From assembly GCF_001904725.1 (NCBI RefSeq), contig NZ_MRCE01000022.1, positions 24,644 to 88,643 of the forward strand: a DNA stretch of 64,000 bases, in the 5' to 3' direction. Position numbers and translations under genes: made by a program. This stretch comes from Phormidium ambiguum IAM M-71 (GTDB lineage: Bacteria > Cyanobacteriota > Cyanobacteriia > Cyanobacteriales > Aerosakkonemataceae). The notes beneath the pieces were generated by a model that was not told where the DNA came from, did not search any database, and saw only the letters and a program-made list of their open reading frames with translations. Shown one piece after another: positions 9,185-18,061 of this stretch; position 1 is the first letter of the stretch; each line of letters opens with the position of its first letter.

Positions 9185-10282
9185 CTATGACTTCGCTAAG
9201 GGGAGAAAAAAGCTAAATGTACTACCTTGACCAACTTTGCTTTCTACTTCAATTCGACCGCCTTGTAGTTCTACTAAGCGACGAGAGATAGCTAAACCAA
9301 TTCCGGTTCCTCCAGAATACCTTGACCGGGAACGATCGGCCCGCCAAAAACGTTCAAATACGTGGAGTAAATCTTCTGGGGAAATTCCTTGTCCGGTGTC
9401 GATTACGGCAATCCAAAGTTTGTTTGATTCAGTCCAAGCTCGCAAAGTAATTGTACCTTGGCTGGTGTAGCGAACGGCGTTGCCTAATAGGTTAACTAAG
9501 ATTTGTTCTACGCGATCGATATCTGCTAACACTAAAGGTATTTGTGCTGGACATTTTAAGCGTAAAATCGGGCCATCTTCTAATAATTGATCGGCGAATT
9601 TTTGCACTAGGGACTCAAACAAAGGTCGCAAATTTACAGGTTGTAAATTAATGGGTAAGTATCCAGCTTCGGCTTTGGAAAGTTCCTGTAAATCATTAAC
9701 TAATCTTTCTAAACGCTTAGTTTCTCTAGCTAATTGCTGATAAATTTCTGGTGATGGTTCAATTGTGCCATCGGCGAGTTCTTCTAAGTAACCACGAACT
9801 ACTGTTAATGGGGTGCGTAATTCATGGGATAAATCGCTGACTAATTCTCGGCGGCGAACTTCTACTCCTTCGAGACTGGAAGCCATTTGATTAAAACTAG
9901 TTCCGAGTTGATTTAGTTCGGGAATTTCTAATGATGGTACTCGTTCATTTAAGCGTCCTGTGGCAAATTTTTGGGTAATTTCTTCCATTTGATTTAATGG
10001 TTGAACGATGCGCCGCGATACCCAATAACTTAATGCACCAGCAGCGGTCGCGCCAGCTAAAACTGACCAAAAAGTGCTACGACTCCAAGCAATTTCAAAT
10101 CCTTGAATTAGTCGAGTTCGGGCGTAACGGAGTTGATAACCGTCGCCTTCTAGTTGTTCTAAATGAAGGATAAATATTTTAGGTGAGGAGACTTTACCAA
10201 TAATTACTAAGCTGAGTACTCCTACTATCATGACTAGGAGGTGGGAGAGGAATAAACGCGATCGCAAACCAACTTTACTCAT
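9185..10282 (-). CDS. Sensor histidine kinase, HAMP type
   Basis: 365 residues. Two membrane segments (about 10-30 and 70-88) enclose a small external loop; a HAMP domain (RRIVQPLNQMEEITQKFA) follows, then HisKA with the phospho-accepting His in DLSHELRTPLTVV, and an HATPase domain with N box (LLGNAVRYT), DTGQGI and GGTGIGLAIS. The gene lies 14 bases downstream of the response regulator in the same operon, so the two are a cognate pair. The external loop is too short to suggest a ligand domain. Architecture resembles BaeS-like kinases, but no specific cyanobacterial Hik is identified. Confidence 0.92.
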   Translation of the reverse strand: MSKVGLRSRLFLSHLLVMIVGVLSLVIIGKVSSPKIFILHLEQLEGDGYQLRYARTRLIQGFEIAWSRSTFWSVLAGATAAGALSYWVSRRIVQPLNQMEEITQKFATGRLNERVPSLEIPELNQLGTSFNQMASSLEGVEVRRRELVSDLSHELRTPLTVVRGYLEELADGTIEPSPEIYQQLARETKRLERLVNDLQELSKAEAGYLPINLQPVNLRPLFESLVQKFADQLLEDGPILRLKCPAQIPLVLADIDRVEQILVNLLGNAVRYTSQGTITLRAWTESNKLWIAVIDTGQGISPEDLLHVFERFWRADRSRSRYSGGTGIGLAISRRLVELQGGRIEVESKVGQGSTFSFFLPLAKS

Positions 10283-10296
10283 AAAATTATGAATAT

Positions 10297-11001
10297 TTAA
10301 CCAGGGTCTTCAAATTTGTAACCGACACCAATTACAGTTTTGATAAAGGTGGGATTTGCTGGGTCTGGTTCAATTTTTTTTCGCAGTCTGGCGACGTGAG
10401 TATCGACTACTCGTTCATCACCAAAAAAGTCATCTCCCCAAAGTTTATCTATTAGTTGAGTACGGTTCCAAGCGCGATTAGGTTGGCTAATAAAAGTGCT
10501 TAACAAGTTAAATTCTAACGTAGTTAAGTCTAAAGTTTCCGATCGATCTGACTGAAGTTGTCGTTGGGCAATTCGTTGGTCTATGTCAACAGTAAAATGT
10601 GGTGTGCGATAGATTAAACTGTTGCCTCCTTGTCGCAAACTGCGGCGTAATAATGCGCGAACTCTTGCAACTAATTCTCTGGGACTAAAAGGTTTAACTA
10701 AGTAATCATCTGCGCCTGTGGATAAGCCGATTACGCGATCGATCTCTTCTCCTTTTGCCGTTAACATTAAAATATAAGGGTCTTTCGATCCCGGTTTTTG
10801 GCGAATGCGGGCGCAAACTTCTAAACCATCTAAACCCGGAAGCATTAAGTCTAAAATAATTAAATCTGGTTGTTGTTGTTGAAAAATTTGCAGGGCACTT
10901 AATCCATCCCGACTTTGTTGACAAGAAAATCCTTCTTTTTCCAAAGTCAATTGAATTAATTTGGCAATTTCTGGTTCATCTTCGACAATTAGTATTTCCA
11001 T
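10297..11001 (-). CDS. OmpR-family response regulator
   Basis: 234 residues. The receiver domain has acidic residues at EDE (7-9), phospho-accepting Asp51 in LDLMLPG, Thr in MLTAKG and Lys in DDYLVKPFSP. A winged-helix DNA-binding domain follows, with LTTLEFNLLSTF and DTHVARLRKKIEPDP. It is the first gene of the pair with the histidine kinase and probably controls target genes by binding direct repeats; the targets are not visible here. Confidence 0.93.
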   Translation of the reverse strand: MEILIVEDEPEIAKLIQLTLEKEGFSCQQSRDGLSALQIFQQQQPDLIILDLMLPGLDGLEVCARIRQKPGSKDPYILMLTAKGEEIDRVIGLSTGADDYLVKPFSPRELVARVRALLRRSLRQGGNSLIYRTPHFTVDIDQRIAQRQLQSDRSETLDLTTLEFNLLSTFISQPNRAWNRTQLIDKLWGDDFFGDERVVDTHVARLRKKIEPDPANPTFIKTVIGVGYKFEDPG

Positions 11002-11192
11002 TAATTCATTTACCTAAAAAATCTCAATTTTTAATTTAAATATCATCAAAATTATGATATTTTTGCTAAGGTTCCCAATTCAGGAAGCACCTCCTTTTAA
11101 AAACATATTATCAACTAAATTGGAAATTGCCCAATTAAAAGAAGATAAAGCCCGATAATTCACACAAAATTTGCCTGTATAAATCAGGAAAG

Positions 11193-11218
11193 GAGCGGGT
11201 TTAGGATCAAACCCACTC
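11193..11218 (-). terminator. Hairpin downstream of prxQ-like gene
   Basis: A 10-bp stem (GAGCGGGTTT with AAACCCACTC, one mismatch) and a 6-base loop lie 17 bases after the stop of the peroxiredoxin gene on the minus strand. The following bases (CTTTCCTGATTTATA) are only moderately T-rich, so termination is probable rather than certain. Confidence 0.55.
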
Positions 11219-11234
11219 TTCTAACTCCAATAGT

Positions 11235-11792
11235 TTAAGAAGATACCTCCTGCAATTCTGTCAAACGTGCTAAAACTTCTTTACTATGAGTTGATGGATT
11301 AACTCCTGTAAAAATTTCCCGAATTACTCCATCGGGGTCAATAATAAAAGTGTGGCGCATGGAAAGTACTCCTAACCAAGAACCGTAACCTTTACTCACG
11401 TTGCCATCGGTATCAGCAAGTAAGGGAAATTTTAATCCTTCTGAATCACAAAATTCGGCATGGGTATTTACAGAATCAGCACTAACACCAATTATTTGAG
11501 TATTTATTTGTTGGTATTTTGGTAAATCTTGTTGAAATCTTCTGGCTTCTAAAGTACAACCAGAAGTAAAATCTTTGGGATAAAAATAAAGGACTACCCA
11601 TTTACCAAGATAGTCAGTGAGTGAGACTTCACCATCTCCCGTATTTGTGGGTAATGTAAATGTCGGTGCGGGTTGATTTAATGGCGGAAGTTTGCCTCCT
11701 AGAGCATTTGCACCGGGAATCAAGTTAAACCAAGGAAGTACAGCTAAACAAAGCACGAGTAAGAGGTTAAAAAGGTGACGATAGAGTTTCAT
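11235..11792 (-). CDS. Exported peroxiredoxin, PrxQ/BCP type
   Basis: About 185 residues starting at the internal ATG (MKLYRHLFNLL); an upstream TTG adds only four residues. A signal peptide is clear (LLLVLCLAVLPWFN, then GANALGG), so the enzyme acts in the lumen or periplasm. The thioredoxin-like fold shows the peroxidatic motif YFYPKDFTSGCTLEA. The second Cys is in EFCDSEGLKFPLL, later than the usual PrxQ C-x4-C position, so the enzyme may be 1-Cys or use an atypical resolving Cys. It reduces peroxides with thioredoxin or a similar donor. Confidence 0.88.
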   Translation of the reverse strand: MKLYRHLFNLLLVLCLAVLPWFNLIPGANALGGKLPPLNQPAPTFTLPTNTGDGEVSLTDYLGKWVVLYFYPKDFTSGCTLEARRFQQDLPKYQQINTQIIGVSADSVNTHAEFCDSEGLKFPLLADTDGNVSKGYGSWLGVLSMRHTFIIDPDGVIREIFTGVNPSTHSKEVLARLTELQEVSS

Positions 11793-11890
11793 TAAAAGAA
11801 TCAAAGACGCTACTTTACATAATTTTACAAGGTTTTAATTGACTGTGTGCTTTTCTAGATACTCTTTGGATTATTTTCAGATTAAACAAG

Positions 11891-13189
11891 TTAGATAAAA
11901 AAGATAAATTTGATTTGTAATTGCCAGTTTTCGTTTTGTCGCCAAAGTTGAATTTCTCGAATAAATTCCCGAAAATAAAATCTTCGTTCTGATTCAGACA
12001 AATCTTGCCAAAATTGAGGAATTGAAACTGCTTGGGCTGTTTCGCGCAAATTTACTGGTGGTAATTCAGCTAGTTTTGATTGAAGTTGGGCAATTTCTGT
12101 GCGAAGTTTGTAGGCGCGAATTTCGGATGTTTCTTGGTCTAAAATTCCTTGTTGAATTAAGTTAGGTAGTTGGGTGAGAATTTGTTGTTTTTGGGCGATC
12201 GCATTTCCCAGATTGGTTTTAATTTCTCCCATGTCTGGTAATTGCATTTGAGCAACGGCTTTTGGCAATTCTTGGCAAGTCATTTGAATGGTTTCATCCA
12301 ATATTTCTTGATATGGAATAGCTCGACATTTGGGCTTTTTAGGGCATTTTATTGGGCGTAAATAAAGATATTCTTTGTCTTTTCTATGGGTAGTAACTTT
12401 GACGATATTCATGGGCGATCGACATTCACCACAAGTTACTAATCCGGCTAAAGAACGAGGTGCGCTGGCGGTACGGGGGGACATTCGTTGATTGCGGCGC
12501 AAAAGGCGATCGATCTGTGCTGCTTCTTCTCTAGAAATTATGGCAGCATGAGTATCAGAAATAATTTGATTGTTTTGATAAGCTAAATCTCCGCGATAAA
12601 CGGGATTAATTAACCAACGTTTTCCTGTGGATACTGATATTTTTTTCCCATATTTCTTGGCTAAATAACGAACTGCACCTCGCAAAGAACCAAAGAGTAA
12701 AAATTGTTCAAAAAAGTAGCGGACTACGGGCGCAGAACTTTTATCTATAATATATTTGTCTTTACCTCTACGATAACCATAAGGTGCTTTGCCAGGGGGA
12801 GGCAAGGCTTTTAAACGATTGCGAGCGTGTCCTTGTTTTAAGCGGCGACTACGTTGAGTGTTGTTAATTTCTTGTAATAGTTTGAGTAAGTCAATTTTGC
12901 TGGAATTAGTAAATTTGGTTTCTGATTCACCGATGATTATTGTAATGCCTAGAGATTCAATTTCGGTTAAGCGATCGCACACTTCTTGTACAGAATCTCC
13001 TAATTCAGCTAAACTGCGAATTAATAAATTTTTTGGGGGATTGTTTTGACTTTCCATCAACAGTTTTTGTAACTGTTCTCGTCCTCCAAAATCTTGATAA
13101 ATTCGCTTTATTTCTAGGGAAAAATTTGATGGATTTGGATTTGCTTCCCAGAGGGGATCGCTGTAAATATAAGCAATGTTTTCGGTCAT
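11891..13189 (-). CDS. XisF-like large serine recombinase with atypical catalytic domain
   Basis: 432 residues. The N-terminal 100 residues form a resolvase-like domain (AYIYSDPLWE, with Ser10 in the position of the resolvase nucleophile). A Recombinase domain follows (PPPGKAPYGYRRGKDKY, LINPVYRGDLAY), then a zinc ribbon (CGECRSPM and KCPKKPKC), a coiled coil (about 320-380) and a C-terminal tail. This order matches XisF, the fdxN-element recombinase of heterocyst-forming cyanobacteria. The resolvase arginines usually found as YxRVS and LDRLGR are replaced here (YIYS and LAELGD), while the Arg in GGREQL is kept. No element edges were found nearby. Possibly a domesticated or element-specific recombinase. 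Confidence 0.82.
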   Translation of the reverse strand: MTENIAYIYSDPLWEANPNPSNFSLEIKRIYQDFGGREQLQKLLMESQNNPPKNLLIRSLAELGDSVQEVCDRLTEIESLGITIIIGESETKFTNSSKIDLLKLLQEINNTQRSRRLKQGHARNRLKALPPPGKAPYGYRRGKDKYIIDKSSAPVVRYFFEQFLLFGSLRGAVRYLAKKYGKKISVSTGKRWLINPVYRGDLAYQNNQIISDTHAAIISREEAAQIDRLLRRNQRMSPRTASAPRSLAGLVTCGECRSPMNIVKVTTHRKDKEYLYLRPIKCPKKPKCRAIPYQEILDETIQMTCQELPKAVAQMQLPDMGEIKTNLGNAIAQKQQILTQLPNLIQQGILDQETSEIRAYKLRTEIAQLQSKLAELPPVNLRETAQAVSIPQFWQDLSESERRFYFREFIREIQLWRQNENWQLQIKFIFFI

Positions 13190-13252
13190 TAGCTTATCAT
13201 CATTTTTAGCAAATTATCTGAATAATCTTTTATTTTTTAATTATGAATTTCA

Positions 13253-13615
13253 TCAAATTTGACTCAATTCGATAATGTTCCCGTCCGGGTCTTTGGTAAA
13301 CAAAGCTAAACGCCCGGAATTACTAATTTGAAAAGGACAATCATGAGAGATTAAATGTTGTTTAGCGGCTTCTAAGTCGGTAACAGAAAAGGCTAAATGG
13401 CGATTGCGTCCCCACTTTTCCGTGTTTACCATATCTGGGATAATTTGTTCGGCAACGATTAGGTGAATTTGGAAATTACCAATTTCATACCAAGTACCAG
13501 GGAATTTTAGCGATCGATCTATTTTAGATAATCCCAATACTTTACCGTAAAAATTTTCCGATCGTTCTAAGTTGGAAACAAGAATAGCTGCGTGAAGGCT
13601 TTGAGTAATCTGCAT
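13253..13615 (-). CDS. VOC-family (glyoxalase/dioxygenase-like) protein
   Basis: 120 residues in two beta-alpha-beta-beta-beta modules. HAAILVSNLERSENFYGKVL opens the first, NRHLAFSVTDLEAAKQHL the second, and FTKDPDGNIIELSQI closes it. Candidate metal ligands are His in LHAAI, His in IHLIVA, His in RHLAFS and Glu in IIELSQ. The fold covers glyoxalase I, extradiol dioxygenases and fosfomycin/bleomycin resistance proteins; the substrate cannot be told. It lies 63 bases upstream of the recombinase gene in the same direction. Confidence 0.85.
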   Translation of the reverse strand: MQITQSLHAAILVSNLERSENFYGKVLGLSKIDRSLKFPGTWYEIGNFQIHLIVAEQIIPDMVNTEKWGRNRHLAFSVTDLEAAKQHLISHDCPFQISNSGRLALFTKDPDGNIIELSQI

Positions 13616-14006
13616 GGTTGTTCAAGTAATACTATATATTAGCAAATTAATTTATTTTCCCATCCCCAATGGAGAATAATCTTAATTTAGCATCATTGTT
13701 ACAAATTGAGTGATTGAGACAAAGTAAGATTTGGTAACACAGATGTAACAGATGTTTGTGGCTTTGAATCCCACAGTTCCAGTTAAAGTCATAGGTGATT
13801 AAGCTTGTGTATGAGTCAATTCTCAAGTAATATATTAAGAAAAATTAGATGAAAATTAAAATTTAGGTCGATCGGAAGGTAATTAGATACAATATACAAC
13901 TGAGATGAATTTATTCTGGAATCAGTACAAGGCTACTAACATAATGACTGAATCCGATCGAATTCTACGGGGTGCCAATGATTAACTATTTTAGAAAGGT
14001 GTAAGT
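13616..14006. other. Intergenic region between divergent genes
   Basis: About 390 AT-rich bases separating the VOC gene (minus) and the coiled-coil gene (plus). It must hold both promoters. A 13-codon frame (13944-13985) just before the coiled-coil gene could be a leader peptide but has no independent support. No hairpin or known RNA is seen. Confidence 0.5.
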
Positions 14007-14624
14007 ATGTCAGAAATTAGCAAGGAGGAAATGCGGGAAAGACTGGGAAATATTGACCAGATCCGCGATATTATTTTTGGGCCTCAATTGCGAGAATATG
14101 ATAATCGCTTCGACAAAATAGAATCTGATATTTCTCTGCTCCAGCAAGAGATGCGCGATCGCATCGATCAAGTAAAAACAGTTGTATCTACAGAACTACG
14201 TTCAGCCTTTGATTCATTAGAGAAAAAAGTGAGGTCTATTAGCTTAAGTTATCAAGAGGAAATTAGCGATTTACGTCAACAAGTCGATCGGGTAAATAAA
14301 AAATTTACTAACGCCATCGAAGGATTGGATCAAAATATTGACAATCAAACTAATTCACTTCGCAAAGAACTAACAGACAGCAGAACTAAACTACAAGAAG
14401 ATGTTCGGACTTTGAGGCTTCAAGTTTTTGAAGAATTAGAACGGCGTTTGTCAACTATGAGAGACGTGAAAGTTTCTAAAGATGATGTAGCAGAAATTTT
14501 GTTTGAATTGGGAATGCGACTTAAAGGAAATGAATTTGTTCCTCAGTTAAAACAAGCAGTAACAATTGATGATGATGTTTATACGGATGTGCCAATTATA
14601 GATCAAACAAAAAAATGGGAATAA
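14007..14624 (+). CDS. Coiled-coil protein, first gene of the GTPase/cyclase locus
   Basis: 205 residues with no membrane segment. Residues 1-30 contain RDIIFGPQLREYDNRF, a conserved-looking start; about 30-155 is a long heptad-rich coiled coil rich in Glu, Lys, Arg and Gln; about 155-185 forms a compact acidic/hydrophobic end (SKDDVAEILFELGMRLKG). AGAAAGGTG precedes the ATG. It is separated by 285 bases from the OmpA-type gene, in the same direction. I know no function. A scaffold or oligomerising partner for the GTPase/cyclase proteins that follow is an inference from position only. Confidence 0.72.
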   Translation: MSEISKEEMRERLGNIDQIRDIIFGPQLREYDNRFDKIESDISLLQQEMRDRIDQVKTVVSTELRSAFDSLEKKVRSISLSYQEEISDLRQQVDRVNKKFTNAIEGLDQNIDNQTNSLRKELTDSRTKLQEDVRTLRLQVFEELERRLSTMRDVKVSKDDVAEILFELGMRLKGNEFVPQLKQAVTIDDDVYTDVPIIDQTKKWE

Positions 14625-14909
14625 TCTAAAATTTACAACTTGAAAACTTAGTTGTTAGTTTTCTACTCCTGAGTTAATTCAAGTTGCCAGTTACAAATAT
14701 TGTTGGTTAGCTCCCCCCTAGATCTTACTCTGTGGAAAGACTATAACTATAAATAAGGGTGTAGAATTTAATCAAAGTCCTCCTTGTTATAGGTATAGCC
14801 TTTCCCCAAAGAGGGGAGATTTAGAGGGATCGAAAACATATAGATCGATCGCAAGCAACTTGCCTACTTAGTTTACTTCGCTAACCAGTAAAATCAGGGG
14901 TTATTACTT

Positions 14910-17465
14910 ATGAGCTTATCTCAAGAAAATCCAGCTGAAACGAATCAGCTGGAATATTTTGTTTCTGAGCCTAATCATCTCCATCAAAAAACAGAATTAG
15001 AGATAGAAAAGCTAGTGGACTTATTAGTTGACTTAAAAATTATTCATCAAGTGAATAGTACCAATGAATTAATAAATGATGAAAAAGATGATAAAGAAGC
15101 TTTGAGTTCAGCCACAGAATTTGAAGTACAAGATATTAGTATTGATAAATCAGAAGCAAAAGAACAGCAAGATTTACCAGAAGCAAATGAGATACCAGTA
15201 GAAATCGAAAAAGTAAACCAACAATTAATTTTATCTCCAGCCATCAGTAATCAAATAGAAATAGCTCGTCCTTCTGTATCATTGTTAGAATATTATGAAG
15301 AGAATATAGATGAATTATATGATGCTTATAAAAGATTGCAAGTCCTTTTGTTAGAACCAGAATTAAGTGAATTACAAGGGTTAATTTACCAGTTTGAGCA
15401 AAAACTTACTAATATTGAACAGCAAATTTATGAACCGCAAGAATTAATTAACTTACTTTTACCGATTATTTCCGAATTACTAAATCGAAAAATTAATGAT
15501 TCGCCAGAATCTAAAGCCTCTATAATTAATACTATAACTCCGATAATTCATGAATTAATTCAAGCTAAAACCCAGGAAGATAAAATCAGTATTGCTACTG
15601 CTATTGCGGCGGCAATTCCGCCAGCAATTTCTATAGAAGCACATCAAGAACCTGTAGAATTAGCAATAGCTATTGCTCCGATAATTGCTCGAGCAATTAA
15701 AGAACAAATTCATATAGATCCGCAGGGAATAATTGAGTCTCTTACCCCAATTATCGATCAAGTAATTAAGAATAAAAGGGAAGAAGATAAAGAGGCTTTA
15801 ATTTTAGCGATCGCGCCATTACTTCCCCCAGCAATTTCGGAACAAATTCGCAGTCATCCCCAGGAAATTGCTCAAGCGATCGCGCCAGAATTAGCCGCAG
15901 CAATTAGGGAACAAAATAAAATAGATGAAAATGCTATTTCCAAAGCATTAGCATCAGAAATGGGGAAAGCAATTAAAGAACAAATTGCTATTGAAAGGGA
16001 TGCAATGGTTGACGCGCTCTACCCCGTAATTGGCAGTACTATTAGTAAATACATGGCAGACGCAATTCGATCGATTAATGAAAAAATCGAAAATGCCATA
16101 AGTTTAGAAGGAATAAATCGGAAAATCCGCGCCAAAATGCAAGGGGTTTCGGAAGCAGAACTAATTTTTAGAGAAGCTATTCCTTTTACGGTTCGTGCTG
16201 TATTTTTAATTCACAAAAGTTCAGGTTTATTAATCGCTGATGCTCAACCAGAAAACCAACAAAAATTAGAATCAGACATGGTAGCAGGGATGCTTACAGC
16301 GATTCGGAGTTTTGTTAATGATTGTATTGCGCGATCGGGAGAAGTGTCGGAAATTGATGCGATCGACTATGGGAATTCTAAAATAATTCTAGAAGTAGCT
16401 GGTTATTGTTATTTAGCAGTAGTAACTCAAGGAAAAACTCCTCAGCGTTACATTCGTAAAATCCAAAAAAGTCTCTACAATATTGTGCAAGTAGCTGGTA
16501 ATGAAATTGAAAAATTTGCGGGAGATCCCGACACAATTCCCCAAAAAGTTCAACAAATATTAGCTAACTTAATTAAAATCAGCGAACAACCAACAAAAGA
16601 GAAAAAATTCCGACTTAATGGATTGTTGTTGGTGACATCTTTTTTGTTAGGGATTATTATTTTACCTTGGGGATTTCATTACTATCGTCAGGAGGTAGAA
16701 CGCCGATTAGAACAAGAAACAATGGAAGCTTTTGCATCAGTTCCCGAATTAGCTGTTTATCGTTTAAATGCAAATATTAGTGATGGTAAATTACAGCTTT
16801 CAGGAAGTTTACCAAATTCCGATCTGCGGACAAAAGCTGAAGAAATAGCGAGAAAAATTGCTCCAAATCAGTTAATTGAAAATAAAATTATTGCTGTAGA
16901 GTTACCGCCTAATCCTATAAATATAGCTTCGGAAATCAAACGAGTTACTTCCGCTTTAAATCAAATCAATGGTATTACTGTTTATTCTTCGTACACAAGT
17001 GGTAAAGTAATTGTAAAAGGCAAGGTATCTCAAATTGAAGATGGAGAAAAAATTACTCAAGTATTCAAGCAGATTCCCGGCGTAAAAACTGTAACTAATA
17101 CAGTCCAAATTCAACCACTGGCGATCGCCACTCGAATTTATTTTGATTCAGGAGCAACAGATCTAAAAGCAACAGACAAAAACAAAATTTTGCAAATCAA
17201 AACCTTATTAGAGCAAAATCCCGAATTGTCTTTGAGAATCATGGGTTACAGCGATCCTATTGGTTCTCCAGACACTAATCTAAAATTAGCACAATCCCGT
17301 GCAGAAACAGTGAGAAATGCCTTAATTACTCAAGGAATTGCTCCCAAAAGATTGCAAGCTCTAGCAGCACCTACACCTCCTTTAGGTGTGGATTCTCAAA
17401 AACCTTTATGGTTAGCAAGATGCGTTGAATTTCAACCAGTGGTGTCGCAGGAAAATAATCAATAA
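14910..17465 (+). CDS. Transmembrane protein: helical repeats, roadblock/longin-like domain, two BON domains, OmpA domain
   Basis: 851 residues. About 1-120 is acidic and disordered. About 175-395 holds imperfect helical repeats built on units like IAPIIARAIKEQI and LAPELAAAIREQ. About 420-530 (AVFLIHKSSGLLIADA, then MVAGMLTAIRSFVNDCI and ILEVAGYCYLAVVTQG) looks like a roadblock/longin-type regulator of small GTPases. One membrane helix lies at about 568-588. Two BON-like modules follow (600-665, 670-735), then an OmpA/MotB peptidoglycan-binding domain (740-845; RIYFDSGATDL, GYSDPIGSPDTNLKLAQSRA). Topology is N-in, C-out. The Rab-like GTPase gene starts two bases after the stop, so they are co-expressed and likely partners. 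Confidence 0.8.
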   Translation: MSLSQENPAETNQLEYFVSEPNHLHQKTELEIEKLVDLLVDLKIIHQVNSTNELINDEKDDKEALSSATEFEVQDISIDKSEAKEQQDLPEANEIPVEIEKVNQQLILSPAISNQIEIARPSVSLLEYYEENIDELYDAYKRLQVLLLEPELSELQGLIYQFEQKLTNIEQQIYEPQELINLLLPIISELLNRKINDSPESKASIINTITPIIHELIQAKTQEDKISIATAIAAAIPPAISIEAHQEPVELAIAIAPIIARAIKEQIHIDPQGIIESLTPIIDQVIKNKREEDKEALILAIAPLLPPAISEQIRSHPQEIAQAIAPELAAAIREQNKIDENAISKALASEMGKAIKEQIAIERDAMVDALYPVIGSTISKYMADAIRSINEKIENAISLEGINRKIRAKMQGVSEAELIFREAIPFTVRAVFLIHKSSGLLIADAQPENQQKLESDMVAGMLTAIRSFVNDCIARSGEVSEIDAIDYGNSKIILEVAGYCYLAVVTQGKTPQRYIRKIQKSLYNIVQVAGNEIEKFAGDPDTIPQKVQQILANLIKISEQPTKEKKFRLNGLLLVTSFLLGIIILPWGFHYYRQEVERRLEQETMEAFASVPELAVYRLNANISDGKLQLSGSLPNSDLRTKAEEIARKIAPNQLIENKIIAVELPPNPINIASEIKRVTSALNQINGITVYSSYTSGKVIVKGKVSQIEDGEKITQVFKQIPGVKTVTNTVQIQPLAIATRIYFDSGATDLKATDKNKILQIKTLLEQNPELSLRIMGYSDPIGSPDTNLKLAQSRAETVRNALITQGIAPKRLQALAAPTPPLGVDSQKPLWLARCVEFQPVVSQENNQ

Positions 17466-17467
17466 CT

Positions 17468-18001
17468 ATGTCTACAGTATCCAAAAAAATTTGTTTGGTG
17501 GGTGATTTCGGGGTAGGAAAAACCAGTTTAATTCGGCGGTTTGTCGAACGGCAATTTAGCGATCAATATTTGTCCACAGTTGGCGTAAAAATTTCCCAAA
17601 AGCAGATTAGTTTACCAGTAAATCCTGAACAGAAAATTCAAAATTTACAATTGATGATTTGGGATTTGGAAGGTCATACTAAATTTAAAACGATCGCACC
17701 TTCTTATCTACGAGGATCTAGCGGTGCAATTATAGTCGCAGATGTTACTCGTCAAGAAACAATGGAGCGCTTAGAAGAGCATATAAAGCTATTTTTATCA
17801 ATTAACTCTCAAGGTTTTATTATTATTGCTTTTAATAAATCTGATTTATTTGATGAAGAAAAAGTAGCTCAGTTATTAACAACTTACAACTTTAGCGAAC
17901 AACCGCGAGTAATTTCTACTTATGCGACTTCTGCAAAAACAGGTAAAGATGTTGATTTAATTTTTGAAAAACTTGCTTACAAAATAGTTTTTCCTGAATA
18001 A
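17468..18001 (+). CDS. Rab/Ras-like small GTPase
   Basis: 177 residues, essentially one G domain. G1 is GDFGVGKTS (12-20); switch I Thr is in LSTVGVK (Thr37); G3 is WDLEGHTKF (65-73); G4 is NKSD (123-126); G5 is TSAKTG (154-159). His70 stands where Ras/Rab have the catalytic Gln61, so intrinsic hydrolysis may be slow or need a partner residue. There is no C-terminal Cys, hence no prenylation; membrane recruitment would need a partner, plausibly the roadblock/longin-like protein encoded two bases upstream. The adenylate cyclase gene follows after about 60 bases. Confidence 0.92.
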   Translation: MSTVSKKICLVGDFGVGKTSLIRRFVERQFSDQYLSTVGVKISQKQISLPVNPEQKIQNLQLMIWDLEGHTKFKTIAPSYLRGSSGAIIVADVTRQETMERLEEHIKLFLSINSQGFIIIAFNKSDLFDEEKVAQLLTTYNFSEQPRVISTYATSAKTGKDVDLIFEKLAYKIVFPE

Positions 18002-18061
18002 AGTACAAAGCAAATATTTGTTATTTGATTTTTAACTATATAATGGTTCTGGAACTTGATT

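Noticed and set aside
8870-9230. 62- and 61-codon frames on either strand between the diguanylate cyclase and the histidine kinase
   Set aside because: No domain or ribosome site; only the 29-residue hydrophobic frame in this gap was kept as a weak candidate.
13944-13985. 13-codon frame upstream of the coiled-coil gene as a leader peptide
   Set aside because: No regulatory codons, attenuator or ribosome site; its presence is expected by chance.
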